This document shows positions 28,102-36,773 of a stretch of DNA of 64,000 bases, one piece after another (position 1 is the stretch's first letter; each line of letters opens with the position of its first letter). The translations under genes and the position numbers were made by a program. The stretch is taken from positions 2,607,501 to 2,671,500 of the forward strand of contig NZ_CP042435.1 of assembly GCF_007971225.1 (NCBI RefSeq), in the 5' to 3' direction. The DNA comes from Panacibacter ginsenosidivorans (GTDB lineage Bacteria; Bacteroidota; Bacteroidia; Chitinophagales; Chitinophagaceae). The notes under the pieces are model-generated. The model was not told where the DNA came from and did no database searches. It was given only the letters and a program-made list of their open reading frames with translations.

Positions 28102-29154
28102 TTAAACACGCAATTCAAATCCTGCATTTGCTAAAGCAATTGCCAGTTGCTTTTCCGGCCGCAAATAATTTTGAGCGTATGTATAATTTGCCTGCATCAT
28201 CTCATATCTCAATGCATCTTTTTTAATAAGCAAGTCAGTAAGCGATAAAAAATGATCTGTTGATTCATAAGCAAAATAATTTGTTTGCTCCTGTACCGGA
28301 GCGTGTAACAAAAAATCGTTTATATTATTTGAAATAATAGCTTTTGAAAACATTATGTATTCACCAAACTTCCAGCCTATTGAATTAACCAGTCCGCCTG
28401 TGGATACGCCGATCGCGGATTGTTTCAGATCCTGTAAATATTTTTTCTTATGCGTTTGCTTTAGCGGTATGATCAATTCAGGACACACCGTTCTTGCATA
28501 AGCTGTATCTTCAACACCACCATTGTAGTAATTGCTGAAATGTTCTCTTAGCCCTTTTACAAAAGCTATTCTTTCTGCATTTAATCTTATACGTTCTTCA
28601 TACTTATGCCCTTCAACTCTTTGTGGATCCCATAAACGTGGTGAGAAAACTATAACAGGTTTTGTTGTATGAAATGGTTTTGCGTTGAAATATTTTATGT
28701 TAGCAGAACTTGCGCCATTCTTAATTTTAAAAATATTGCTCAGAAAAATATTACTTCTTACATACGTGGAAACAGCATTCTTAAAACCCGGTTTTAAAAG
28801 TGATCGTTTTAATGAAAAATCATGAACAGAAGTAATATAAAAATTTAAACCCCATGGAATGATCTTTGGGTTATTTATTTTAATAACAGGTGTTACGCTT
28901 CTTTTAAAATAATAATCGCACCAGTTGTATGCTTCTTTTGCAATATATCCGGGACTGTCGTGCATTTCAAAAATAATCTTCTTATTTTCAATGATGCATT
29001 TAAAGAACGGCGTACCAAAACCTGTGTCTTCTCCTTTTTTTATGGCAACATTTATAAGTCCAAGCTGCCGGAGTATACCAAAGCCAACATAAACCTGGTT
29101 AAGATGCAAAACGTCTGTACTTAGAAAAAGTGTTGCGTTTAAAGGTTTATGCAT
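28102..29154 (-). CDS. Putative glycosyltransferase-like protein
   Basis: A 350-residue soluble protein with no signal peptide. It has a C-terminal Rossmann-like half (IGVSTGGLVNSIGWKFGEYI, KAIISNNIND) and an N-terminal half with KKIIFEMHDSPGYIAKEAY, a layout that fits GT-B glycosyltransferases, but no diagnostic motif is sure. It diverges from a clear GT4 gene at 29210 with 55 bp between them, so both could serve the same surface-glycan pathway. The assignment is tentative. Confidence 0.5.
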   Translation of the reverse strand: MHKPLNATLFLSTDVLHLNQVYVGFGILRQLGLINVAIKKGEDTGFGTPFFKCIIENKKIIFEMHDSPGYIAKEAYNWCDYYFKRSVTPVIKINNPKIIPWGLNFYITSVHDFSLKRSLLKPGFKNAVSTYVRSNIFLSNIFKIKNGASSANIKYFNAKPFHTTKPVIVFSPRLWDPQRVEGHKYEERIRLNAERIAFVKGLREHFSNYYNGGVEDTAYARTVCPELIIPLKQTHKKKYLQDLKQSAIGVSTGGLVNSIGWKFGEYIMFSKAIISNNINDFLLHAPVQEQTNYFAYESTDHFLSLTDLLIKKDALRYEMMQANYTYAQNYLRPEKQLAIALANAGFELRV

Positions 29155-29209
29155 GTATTAGTTTTGTTTCAAAAATATACCTGTTTATTGAATTATTTCT
29201 ATAGCAAAG

Positions 29210-30307
29210 ATGGAATTGGCAAAAGATAAAAAGTTTTCAGTAGTTCAGATCATTGACCGCTTAAATATTGGTGGTACAGAAAGAGTGTTGGTAACACTTA
29301 GTAACCTGCTGCAGGATAATGGTCATCATGTAGCTGTTGTTACAACTGTAACAAAGGGTCCGCTTGCAGTAATGTTGAACAAAGAAATTCCGGTTATTGA
29401 ATTAAAAAGAAAATGGAAATGGAATCCTGTAACTATGTACAGGCTTATAAAAGCAGTTAAGCATTTTGATATTATTCATGTACACTCTTCCTATAATCTG
29501 CGCTATCTTTTTCTTGCTGTATCTATATTCCGTTTAAAGAGGCCAATTTTTTTTCATGAACATTTCGGTGATATTAATATTGATCAATCTGTACGCTGGC
29601 ATACAAAACTTATTTATCCCAAAACAATTCTTATAGCGGTATCAAAGCAGATCGCAGATTGGGCCATGGAAAAATTGAAGATGCCTGCATATAAAGTATT
29701 TGTGTTGCCTAATACGGTTATTAGGGGAAAATATCCGTCAGTACAATTAAAAAAAGATGGAATAAAAAGGTTGCTGATCGTTTCTAATTTCAGGCCTACA
29801 AAAAATATTCTTGCGGGTATACAAATATTGGAAAATTTATTGAGCAGGGGGTCATCGTTTCATCTTACGATCATGGGGCAGGTCGCAGACAAAGCATATT
29901 ACGATAGCATTGTTAACTATATAGGTATTCAACAATTGCAGGAAGCTGTAAGTATAAGAACAAAAGAAACAGATATACAATCTGTGCTGTATGAATTTGA
30001 TCTGGCAATGCATACAGCTACATCAGAATCGGGGCCGCTGGTTTTAATCGAATACATGGCACAGGGCTTACCATTTATTACCTATGATACGGGTGAAGTA
30101 GTACAGCAAATAAAGAGTGATCTACCTGAATGCGTTATGCAAAACTTTGATATTGAAGAATGGTCAAACAGGATACAGGAATTATTGCAGAAGGATAACG
30201 ATGCATTGCAACAACAATTACTAAAGCTTTTTGATACTTATTATTCAGTGGATGCTTATTATGAAAAATGCCTGCATATTTATCGCAAGGGGCTGGAGAT
30301 GTGCTAA
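29210..30307 (+). CDS. Glycosyltransferase, GT4-like
   Basis: A 365-residue GT-B fold glycosyltransferase. The N-terminal domain starts with VVQIIDRLNIGGTERVLVTL, a common GT4 acceptor-domain start. The C-terminal part has RLLIVSNFRPTKNI, HTATSESGPLVLIEYMAQGL (E-x7-E-type nucleotide-sugar motif) and PFITYDTGE. It probably transfers a sugar in the cytoplasm to a lipid or glycan precursor. It is divergent from a possible second GT-like gene. Confidence 0.85.
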   Translation: MELAKDKKFSVVQIIDRLNIGGTERVLVTLSNLLQDNGHHVAVVTTVTKGPLAVMLNKEIPVIELKRKWKWNPVTMYRLIKAVKHFDIIHVHSSYNLRYLFLAVSIFRLKRPIFFHEHFGDINIDQSVRWHTKLIYPKTILIAVSKQIADWAMEKLKMPAYKVFVLPNTVIRGKYPSVQLKKDGIKRLLIVSNFRPTKNILAGIQILENLLSRGSSFHLTIMGQVADKAYYDSIVNYIGIQQLQEAVSIRTKETDIQSVLYEFDLAMHTATSESGPLVLIEYMAQGLPFITYDTGEVVQQIKSDLPECVMQNFDIEEWSNRIQELLQKDNDALQQQLLKLFDTYYSVDAYYEKCLHIYRKGLEMC

Positions 30308-30372
30308 TGGATTTTTTATGAAAAAAATTGAGGATAGTTTCCATTTTTTTTATGCTGAATAAAGAGCAAAAC

Positions 30373-30392
30373 GTACAAGTGAGTGACACAAC
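30373..30392 (-). repeat. Intergenic repeat, B arm (reverse)
   Basis: Exact reversed B arm (GTACAAGTGAGTGACACAAC) followed by AAAAGCTTAATA, as in other B-type copies. It lies between the convergent glycosyltransferase and psd genes. Confidence 0.92.
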
Positions 30393-30456
30393 AAAAGCTT
30401 AATATTTATCCTGCGTAAAGTTCAAAATTCTTTCTCCTGTTTATATCCATTTTCGC

Positions 30457-31113
30457 CTAAAAGCTTGCCAGTACTGTTACGCCGCCCTTTACAACCTGGT
30501 TTAATTGTACGTTGATTTTTGCATTTAGTGGAAGCAAAACATCTACACGACTACCGAATTTTATAAATCCAAATTCAGCGCCTTGTTTCACTTCTTCACC
30601 TACATTCAGGTAATTGCAAATTCTTTTTGCAAGAGCGCCTGCAATTTGTTTTACCAGAATAATACCGTTTGGATTTTCTATTACGACGCTGTGGCGCTCA
30701 TTTTCTTCTGAAGATTTTGGGTTCCATGCTACCAGATATTTTCCTTTGTGATATTTACTGTATTTCACATTTCCTGCGATGGGATTTCGGTTTACATGTA
30801 CATTGGCGGGGCTCATGAAAATGCTAACTTGTATACGCTTATCCTTGAAATATTCTTTGTCGGTTATTTCTTCTATAACTACAACTTTGCCGTCTGCAGG
30901 ACATATAACCTGGCGCTCGTTGATGGAGAGTATGCGTTTGGGTATCCTGAAAAAAGAAACAATGAAAAGAAAAAAAATTAATGTAACTACAAAAATGGCA
31001 ATTGTAAGCCAGGGTGCCGCAGCACTCAAAAAATTAAAAGAAGCAATGTTAATCAGCCCAAATAAAAAGGCGGCAATACCGATGGACTGATATCCTTCCC
31101 TGTGAATTGTCAT
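30457..31113 (-). CDS. psd: Phosphatidylserine decarboxylase (short form)
   Basis: A 218-residue PSD proenzyme that makes phosphatidylethanolamine. Two hydrophobic N-terminal segments anchor it (about residues 11-55). The self-cleavage site is G187-S188 in FGSRVD, with Ser188 becoming the pyruvoyl group. CPADGKVV and the SPANVHVNRNP segment are family marks. The start at 31113 (MTIHREGYQSIG) fits the family; the frame extends to 31134 without support. Its usual partner pssA is not next to it. Confidence 0.93.
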   Translation of the reverse strand: MTIHREGYQSIGIAAFLFGLINIASFNFLSAAAPWLTIAIFVVTLIFFLFIVSFFRIPKRILSINERQVICPADGKVVVIEEITDKEYFKDKRIQVSIFMSPANVHVNRNPIAGNVKYSKYHKGKYLVAWNPKSSEENERHSVVIENPNGIILVKQIAGALAKRICNYLNVGEEVKQGAEFGFIKFGSRVDVLLPLNAKINVQLNQVVKGGVTVLASF

Positions 31114-31286
31114 GAAGCAGGAATTGAGCGGCAAATATAATCACAACGGACATATGGTTTGCAAATGGGGATTGATGTGTTTACGAATAAAACATTTTAT
31201 TACATGGTCATAAGTTTAAAGCAGGTAACAAAATTCTTTTCAGGTCCTTTTTATTACTGATATTTATTCTTTTAAATATGCATTAA

Positions 31287-31988
31287 ATGATTGCAAATCT
31301 GCTTAGAAAGTTTAGTAGCATTTACAAAAAGGTTGTGCCATTCAATGCCGCAACGGATAAACTGTTGCGTATAGATTTCACCGCTTCAAATAAAATATTA
31401 ACCGGAGAGATATTTGAACATACGGAAAAATTTACTGCATATATAGCAACCCAACTGTTGAATGCAGATGCAGTTTATGGCATTGGTGGTTATAACGAAA
31501 GCAGAACAGTGTACAGTCGCAGTAAACATTTTGACTCAGCGGATGGTACGGAGCCGCGGAGGGTGCACCTGGGTATAGACATTTGGGGTGCTGCCGGAAC
31601 ACCTGTATTTGCACCAATAGGTGGCATGGTACATAGCTTCGCATACAATGACCATTTTGGAGATTATGGCGCTACAATAATCTTACTACATCAGCTGGAT
31701 GGCATGCCATTTTATACGTTGTATGGTCATCTTTCGTTAAAAGATATCTCAGTTCTTAAAGAAGGTCAGTATATAAATATTGGCGAAGAGTTTGGTCATT
31801 TTGGATTACCGGAAGAAAATGGCCACTGGCCGCCACACCTGCATTTCCAGGTGATAGAAGATATGCAACTACATAAAGGGGATTATCCCGGTGTATGTAA
31901 ATTTAGTGAGCGTGAAAAGTACCTTGCCAATTGCCCTGACCCCGATCTTATGCTTAATATGATGCAGCATGCAAAACAGCAATCATAA
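31287..31988 (+). CDS. M23-family metallopeptidase without signal peptide
   Basis: A 233-residue protein with a full LytM/M23 zinc domain: H94 and D98 in HLGIDIWG, H148 in YGHLS, and H184-L-H186 in PPHLHFQV. These enzymes cut peptide bridges of peptidoglycan. No N-terminal signal peptide or membrane helix is visible (MIANLLRKFSSIYKKVVPF), so the place of action is unclear; either an unrecognised export route or a cytoplasmic function is possible. The OmpA-like gene follows 75 bp later. Confidence 0.85.
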   Translation: MIANLLRKFSSIYKKVVPFNAATDKLLRIDFTASNKILTGEIFEHTEKFTAYIATQLLNADAVYGIGGYNESRTVYSRSKHFDSADGTEPRRVHLGIDIWGAAGTPVFAPIGGMVHSFAYNDHFGDYGATIILLHQLDGMPFYTLYGHLSLKDISVLKEGQYINIGEEFGHFGLPEENGHWPPHLHFQVIEDMQLHKGDYPGVCKFSEREKYLANCPDPDLMLNMMQHAKQQS

Positions 31989-32063
31989 TTTTATAACTGT
32001 TGAAATTCATTTTTTCATTATACCAATTAGTTTTTACTTTAGCGCAGCCTAAAAATTAAACTT

Positions 32064-32729
32064 ATGAATAAAGAACATTTTGATGAGCATAGCATAAGAA
32101 AATATACACTTACCATTTTTCTTGCATTTGCGGCTGTGTTTTGTTTTGTAATATTAATGATGCAATGGAAGGGAGATTTTATACCTGGTAGTGAGCATGC
32201 TTCAGTAACCGTAACTGAAGGTGTTAAGGAAGAAGTTGCTACAGTAGAAAAAGTTACGCCCAATCCGGCATCAATAAAAGTAACATTACCTGCAGGTATT
32301 GAAATCGAAGCATTAAAAGGCGGCATTGAAGATAAACTGACAGCTTTTTTAAATGATCCTGACTCCAAACCAGGTAAAGATGTGTGGTTCGATTTTGATA
32401 ACCTGAATTTTAAAACCAACAGTGCAGAAATAACTGAAGAAAGCAATGTACAGGTACAAAACATTGCGGCCATATTAAAGGCTTACCCCAAACTGAAAAT
32501 AAAAATAGGTGGTTATACAGATAAGACAGGCGATAGTGTTGCAAATGTACAATTATCACAAAAACGTGCTGATGCAGTGCTGGAAGCTTTAAAGAAAACA
32601 AATGCCAATCCTGAACAATTATTGGGCGCTGAAGGTTATGGTTCTCAATATGCAAAAACTGCAGCTGATGCACCGGACGAAGAACGCAAAAGAGACAGAA
32701 GGATATCTCTGAGCGTTAGAGAAAAATAG
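32064..32729 (+). CDS. OmpA-family protein with N-terminal membrane anchor
   Basis: A 221-residue protein with one N-terminal membrane helix (about residues 14-33) and a C-terminal OmpA domain (about residues 105-218) marked by KIGGYTDKTGDS, the LSQKRA helix and DRRISL. In contrast to the lipoprotein OmpA at 2426 it is anchored in the inner membrane. It probably binds peptidoglycan. It shares the strand with the M23 peptidase and may be in one unit with it. Confidence 0.82.
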   Translation: MNKEHFDEHSIRKYTLTIFLAFAAVFCFVILMMQWKGDFIPGSEHASVTVTEGVKEEVATVEKVTPNPASIKVTLPAGIEIEALKGGIEDKLTAFLNDPDSKPGKDVWFDFDNLNFKTNSAEITEESNVQVQNIAAILKAYPKLKIKIGGYTDKTGDSVANVQLSQKRADAVLEALKKTNANPEQLLGAEGYGSQYAKTAADAPDEERKRDRRISLSVREK

Positions 32730-32812
32730 TTTGTTATAAAATCATTTACTGTGCCACCATTTTTTGCGGAATTTATTTTTTGTGACAAGCATTGGAATAA
32801 AATGAAGCATTT

Positions 32813-32832
32813 GTTGCGTCGCACTCTTGTGC
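32813..32832 (+). repeat. Intergenic repeat, A arm
   Basis: A arm ending TTGTGC; upstream ACAAGCATTGGAATAAAATG resembles the family flank. Confidence 0.88.
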
Positions 32833-32970
32833 GCTTTCTCATATAATCGCAGTTTTATTTTAGATATTGAGTATCAATCAACTTATTTTTTATAGATCTG
32901 TAAACTTGAGAAAAATAGCTTTATTTAGCTTATTCTTTTAATGCGTATTATATACAAATTAATGTGTTTA

Positions 32971-33093
32971 TAATTTTGCTGTAATAATTAATGTTGCAAC
33001 TTTGTCTAAATACAATCGATAATATCAACCTAATTTAACTAGGTGTTTTTCATAGGTTAGCAACGGCCCTGGTATTCTTACCAAGGCTTTTTT
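32971..33093 (+). ncRNA. Candidate small noncoding RNA
   Basis: A perfect -7 box (TAATTTTG at 32971-32978) is followed about 90 bp later by an orphan terminator, with a GTTGC...GCAAC closing stem and a CCTA-TAGG hairpin in between. No matching -33 element is seen. This could also be only a terminator relic of the OmpA gene. Confidence 0.3.
33066..33093 (+). terminator. Rho-independent terminator without an adjacent gene
   Basis: GCCCTGGTA pairs with TACCAAGGC (one mismatch), loop of four, then six T. The nearest upstream gene stop is 336 bp away. Confidence 0.8.
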
Positions 33094-33169
33094 ATTTATA
33101 GCTAATAATAATTGCGTGGCTTTTTCTTTTAATGGCAGAAACATCATGAAGATGCCATGAAAAATAAAT

Positions 33170-33189
33170 GTACAAGTGAGTGACACAAC
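33170..33189 (-). repeat. Intergenic repeat, B arm (reverse)
   Basis: Exact reversed B arm (GTACAAGTGAGTGACACAAC), between the orphan terminator and the alcohol dehydrogenase stop. Confidence 0.92.
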
Positions 33190-33228
33190 GGAAGGCGCAA
33201 CGGAGACCTGCTAATAGTCAACAAAAAA

Positions 33229-34305
33229 TTAAAATTTTTCGTAAAGCAACCTGAGTTTTTCTCTTGTCATGATCTTTTCCCAATCTTTTCCCAATGCATT
33301 TTCCCAAAGTGGCTTCATGCCCATTGATACATTGATCATGGCTTCAAATTGTTCATCAGTAAGGCCTTTACAAATACCAGAAGGAATATCGATCTTATTT
33401 TTTTCTACCATTCTTTTGAATTCAGCAACACCTTTGGGATAATATTCTTCAAGATGATTCATCACAATACAGTTACCGATGCCATGTCTTGTGCCAAGCA
33501 AATAACTCAAGCCATAACTTACTGCATGCGCAACACCAACCTGTGAATAAGCGATGCTCATACCCCCTGCATAAGAAGCCATCATCAGCTTATCATCACA
33601 CTCATCATCCCAGGCATTTTTTTCAAGAAATATATATTGACAAAGCTCCAGTGCCTTTTCACCATAACTTTTGCTGAATTCATTCAGGAAAGTGCCCTGC
33701 AGGCTTTCAATGCAGTGAATATAACAATCCATACCTGTATAAAACCGTTGATTGGATGGTGCGTTGGCAGTAAGTTCCGGATCAAGTATGATCTGATCAA
33801 ATGGCGTAAAATCAGAGTTCATGCCTAATTTTTTGGTTGGGCCGGTAAGCACGCAGGTGCGGCTTACTTCTGCACCGGTTCCGCTTAATGTAGGTATGCC
33901 AGCCTTATATACACCGGGGTTTTTTACAAGATCCCATCCCTGGTAATCGGCAGAAGAACCAGGGTTGTTCATCATTAGTGAAACTGCTTTTGCTAAATCC
34001 ATCACTGAACCGCCACCAATACCAATGATACCCGAAATATTGCCAAATTCATCTTTTAATTGTTGTGCCAGCTCATCCACATAAGTGGTTTTAGGCTCGT
34101 AGCTTACATCAGCTAAAAGAATTTTATCGTTGCCGCGCAAAGGAATTCTGTTTACAAGAGGTTTGTTTTGAAAAAAGTGATCAACCAAAAAGATCATTGG
34201 AGCATTGGCTTTTCGATTGGGTGCAAGTATTTCATCAAGCTGGTTGAAACTACCTCTGCCATACACCACATAACTCACCATTTTGAAATTGCGGAACTGT
34301 GCCAT
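33229..34305 (-). CDS. Iron-containing alcohol dehydrogenase, possibly KdnB-like
   Basis: A 358-residue group III alcohol dehydrogenase fold. The NAD-binding GGGSVMDLAK and the PTLSGTGAEVSRT motif are clear, and metal-site histidines lie in GVAHAVSYGL and GTRHGIGNC. The sequence style (MDCYIHCIESLQGTFLNEFSKS) recalls 3-deoxy-D-manno-octulosonate 8-oxidase, KdnB, which with the aminotransferase KdnA makes 8-amino-Kdo; this is a memory-based resemblance and no KdnA gene is next to it. Substrate unproven. Confidence 0.75.
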   Translation of the reverse strand: MAQFRNFKMVSYVVYGRGSFNQLDEILAPNRKANAPMIFLVDHFFQNKPLVNRIPLRGNDKILLADVSYEPKTTYVDELAQQLKDEFGNISGIIGIGGGSVMDLAKAVSLMMNNPGSSADYQGWDLVKNPGVYKAGIPTLSGTGAEVSRTCVLTGPTKKLGMNSDFTPFDQIILDPELTANAPSNQRFYTGMDCYIHCIESLQGTFLNEFSKSYGEKALELCQYIFLEKNAWDDECDDKLMMASYAGGMSIAYSQVGVAHAVSYGLSYLLGTRHGIGNCIVMNHLEEYYPKGVAEFKRMVEKNKIDIPSGICKGLTDEQFEAMINVSMGMKPLWENALGKDWEKIMTREKLRLLYEKF

Positions 34306-34350
34306 AAAAAAATTTTTGCAAAGTTAGTAGATTGCTGCATTTAAGCTAAA

Positions 34351-34821
34351 TTAAGGAAAGGCAAGTATACTAAGCGTCTGCACTATAAGTGGGCGCTCAT
34401 AGCCTTTCTGCAATAAGTAGCGGGTCGTTTTCATTTTCTTTACAAGCACAGTGTCTGTCTTTAAAGACTGCCATTTTACAGAGGCTAATCTTTGGAGTGT
34501 TTTCATATAAGCTAATTCATCAATATTATTGAGTGCTGTATTGATGTTATAATTGCTGATCCTGTGCTGCAGCAATGCCTGTCTTATTTTTATACGCCCC
34601 CATTTTTTTATCCTGAATTTTCCGCCAGCAAAAAGGATGGCAAATCTTTCTTCATTCAAATAATTACTTTCTATCAGCCAGCCTAGTATTTCATCAACCT
34701 CTGTTTTGTGCAAGCCAAAACTGTATAATTTTTTCATTACTTCTGCGTGTGATCTTTCCTGATAAGCACAATAATTTTTAGCTTTCTGTTGTATTACAGA
34801 TAATGAAAATTTTATACCCAA
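34351..34821 (-). CDS. recX: Recombination regulatory protein RecX
   Basis: A 156-residue member of the RecX family of three-helix repeats, which limits RecA filament growth. AKNYCAYQERSHAEVMKKLYSFGL and WLIESNYLNEERFAILFAGGKFRIKKWG match the conserved N-terminal half. Length is normal. recA is not adjacent. The first 19 nucleotides overlap a spurious extension of the response-regulator frame on the other strand; the regulator really starts at 34911. Confidence 0.88.
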   Translation of the reverse strand: MGIKFSLSVIQQKAKNYCAYQERSHAEVMKKLYSFGLHKTEVDEILGWLIESNYLNEERFAILFAGGKFRIKKWGRIKIRQALLQHRISNYNINTALNNIDELAYMKTLQRLASVKWQSLKTDTVLVKKMKTTRYLLQKGYERPLIVQTLSILAFP

Positions 34822-34910
34822 TTGATGAGATTTGTTTTGTAATAATAAAAAAGATTCCGGTTTCGTTAAAAAATTGTAGTTTACATTTACACTCCATAAG
34901 GATTTATCGG

Positions 34911-35318
34911 ATGAATGACAGCAAGCCCCAGGTGCTTTTAATTGACGACGATCAGGTATACTTATTTGCCGCCACCAAAACTATAGAAGCTACAGGACTG
35001 GCCGGCACTGTAGATGTATGCACAAACGGATTGGATGCTCTTGAGTACCTGAATAGAATAATTAGCTCATCAGGAAAATTACCCGATGTTATTTTTATTG
35101 ATATCAATATGCCGGTAATGGATGGATGGGAATTTCTCGAAGAATATAAAACATTATCGACACGCATTAACGACAATATTAAAATTTATATCTTAAGTTC
35201 CTCTGTTGATAAAAATGACATTATGCGCTCTAAAGAATACAACAGTGTAATTGAGTATGTGGTAAAGCCTGTATACAAGGAAAAGTTCAGCGAAATTCTT
35301 CAGTCGGCTATCAGTTAA
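34911..35318 (+). CDS. Single-domain response regulator
   Basis: A 135-residue CheY-like receiver domain with no output domain. The acidic pocket is IDDD (residues 11-14), the phosphoacceptor is D64 in IFIDINMPVMDGWEF, and the conserved lysine is in VVKPVY. The start at 34911 (MNDSKPQVLLIDDD) is chosen because earlier frame residues have no family match. No histidine kinase is nearby, so the partner is unknown; single receivers often act in phosphorelays. Confidence 0.9.
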   Translation: MNDSKPQVLLIDDDQVYLFAATKTIEATGLAGTVDVCTNGLDALEYLNRIISSSGKLPDVIFIDINMPVMDGWEFLEEYKTLSTRINDNIKIYILSSSVDKNDIMRSKEYNSVIEYVVKPVYKEKFSEILQSAIS

Positions 35319-35377
35319 TGCTCACACACAAATAATTCACATTCGCCTGTTGATAAGTTGCCAACGCAAAATACATC

Positions 35378-35409
35378 TTGCTTTGTATGGTTATTTTACA
35401 GTAGGTTTG
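35378..35409 (+). promoter_or_regulatory. Candidate dnaN promoter
   Basis: TTG at 35378-35380 and a perfect TAnnTTTG box (TAGGTTTG) at 35402-35409, spaced 21 bases, 28 bp before the dnaN start. This fits the Bacteroidota housekeeping promoter. Confidence 0.55.
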
Positions 35410-35437
35410 TTCCTACACAAAAATACTTACCAGTAAC

Positions 35438-36553
35438 ATGAAATTCATAGTTTCCGCTTCCTCGCTGCTTAAGCACCTTCAACAAATAAGTGGTGTAATA
35501 AATGCTAATACCGTTTTGCCCATACTCGAAGATTTTCTTTTTGATATTGAAGATAAAAAATTGAATATTCTTGCGACTGACCTTGAAACGGTAATGCGGG
35601 TGCAAATGGAAGTAGAAAGTAAAACAAATGGTAAGGTTTGTATACCTGCAAAGATCCTGATTGATTCTCTGAAGAATATTCCCGATCAGCCTCTTACTTT
35701 TAACATTGACAAAAATTATACAGTCGAAATTACCAGCGACAATGGTAAGTATAAAGTAATGGGCGAAAACCCTGATAATTTTCCAAAAGAGCCGGTACCC
35801 GACGATACCAATTCTTTCAAAATGAGTAGCACTGCATTATTAAGTGCTGTAAACAATACTTTATTTGCCGTAAGCAATGACGACCTGAGACCAGCTATGA
35901 CAGGTGTTTTTTTTGAGTTGAGTAAAGATGCGGCACAGTTTGTAGCTACCGATGCACATAGGCTGGTGCGCTATAAAAGAACAGATGTTAAGTGCCCAAA
36001 GAACGAAAGCTTTATTGTACCGAAAAAGCCACTTAACCTGCTCAGAAATGTTTTACCAGACAATGAAGATGAACTGAACATCAGCTATAACAGCAATCAT
36101 CTTTTTGTAACACACGGCTCTACACAACTGATATGCCGCCTGATCGATGCACGTTTTCCTGATTATAAAGTAGTAATACCAACTGATAACCCTTACAGGT
36201 TAGTGGTAAATAAAAACGATTTCCAGAATGCGTTACGCAGGGTAAGCGTTTTTAGTAATAAAAGTACCAATCAGGTTGTATTAAGCATTAGTGGCAGTGA
36301 ATTGCAACTCGCGGCACAGGACGTCGATTTTAGTTTTGAAGGTAATGAACGCATGAACTGCCAGTATGATGGCGAAGATCTCCAGATAGCATTTAATGCC
36401 AAATTTCTAATTGAAATGCTCAATGCAGCAGATACAGACGAAATAAAAATTGAATTGTCTACCCCAACAAAAGCCGGAATCATAAAACCAACAGAGCAGG
36501 GCGTAGGTGAAGATCTTTTAATGCTCGTAATGCCGTTAATGTTAAATAATTAA
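35438..36553 (+). CDS. dnaN: DNA polymerase III beta sliding clamp
   Basis: A 371-residue beta clamp made of three repeats; it forms the dimeric ring that holds polymerase III on DNA. N-terminal MKFIVSASSLLKHLQQISGV, the middle-domain FVATDAHRLVRYK, and the C-terminal tail EDLLMLVMPLMLNN are characteristic. Length is normal. dnaA is not adjacent, as is common in Bacteroidota. A clear terminator follows. Confidence 0.96.
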   Translation: MKFIVSASSLLKHLQQISGVINANTVLPILEDFLFDIEDKKLNILATDLETVMRVQMEVESKTNGKVCIPAKILIDSLKNIPDQPLTFNIDKNYTVEITSDNGKYKVMGENPDNFPKEPVPDDTNSFKMSSTALLSAVNNTLFAVSNDDLRPAMTGVFFELSKDAAQFVATDAHRLVRYKRTDVKCPKNESFIVPKKPLNLLRNVLPDNEDELNISYNSNHLFVTHGSTQLICRLIDARFPDYKVVIPTDNPYRLVVNKNDFQNALRRVSVFSNKSTNQVVLSISGSELQLAAQDVDFSFEGNERMNCQYDGEDLQIAFNAKFLIEMLNAADTDEIKIELSTPTKAGIIKPTEQGVGEDLLMLVMPLMLNN

Positions 36554-36574
36554 AAGATTCAAAAGTAAAGAGGC

Positions 36575-36608
36575 GCCCCAAAGTCGTAAAGATTTCGGGG
36601 CTTTTTTA
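36575..36608 (+). terminator. Rho-independent terminator after dnaN
   Basis: GCCCCAAA pairs with TTTCGGGGC (one mismatch) around a 10-base loop and is followed by six T. Confidence 0.85.
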
Positions 36609-36653
36609 TGTAAATTTTTTAGAGCCCATCAATTCAATAAAATGGCATCGCCT

Positions 36654-36673
36654 CTTGCGTCGCACTCTTGTAC
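36654..36673 (+). repeat. Intergenic repeat, A arm
   Basis: CTTGCGTCGCACTCTTGTAC, first base changed. Family flank AGAGCCCATC lies at 36621. It separates dnaN and the Lrp gene. Confidence 0.9.
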
Positions 36674-36723
36674 CATTGATATAAAGTCGACAAAAACCAA
36701 TTTTAATTCAGTATAAAAAAATA

Positions 36724-36744
36724 ATTCAGAATTTTATTCTGAAT
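36724..36744 (+). promoter_or_regulatory. Palindromic operator before the Lrp-type gene
   Basis: A perfect inverted repeat, ATTCAGAA-TTTTA-TTCTGAAT, centred 40 bp before the start. Lrp/AsnC proteins bind such palindromes, so autoregulation is likely. Confidence 0.6.
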
Positions 36745-36773
36745 GTTATTATATTTACAGAAAAATAATCGAT

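Larger units (their letters stand above)
32730..33228. other. 499-bp intergenic region: repeats and a possible small RNA
   Basis: It holds an A-arm repeat (32813-32832), a TAnnTTTG box (32971-32978), an orphan terminator (33066-33093) and a reversed B arm (33170-33189). No credible ORF is present. Confidence 0.65.
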
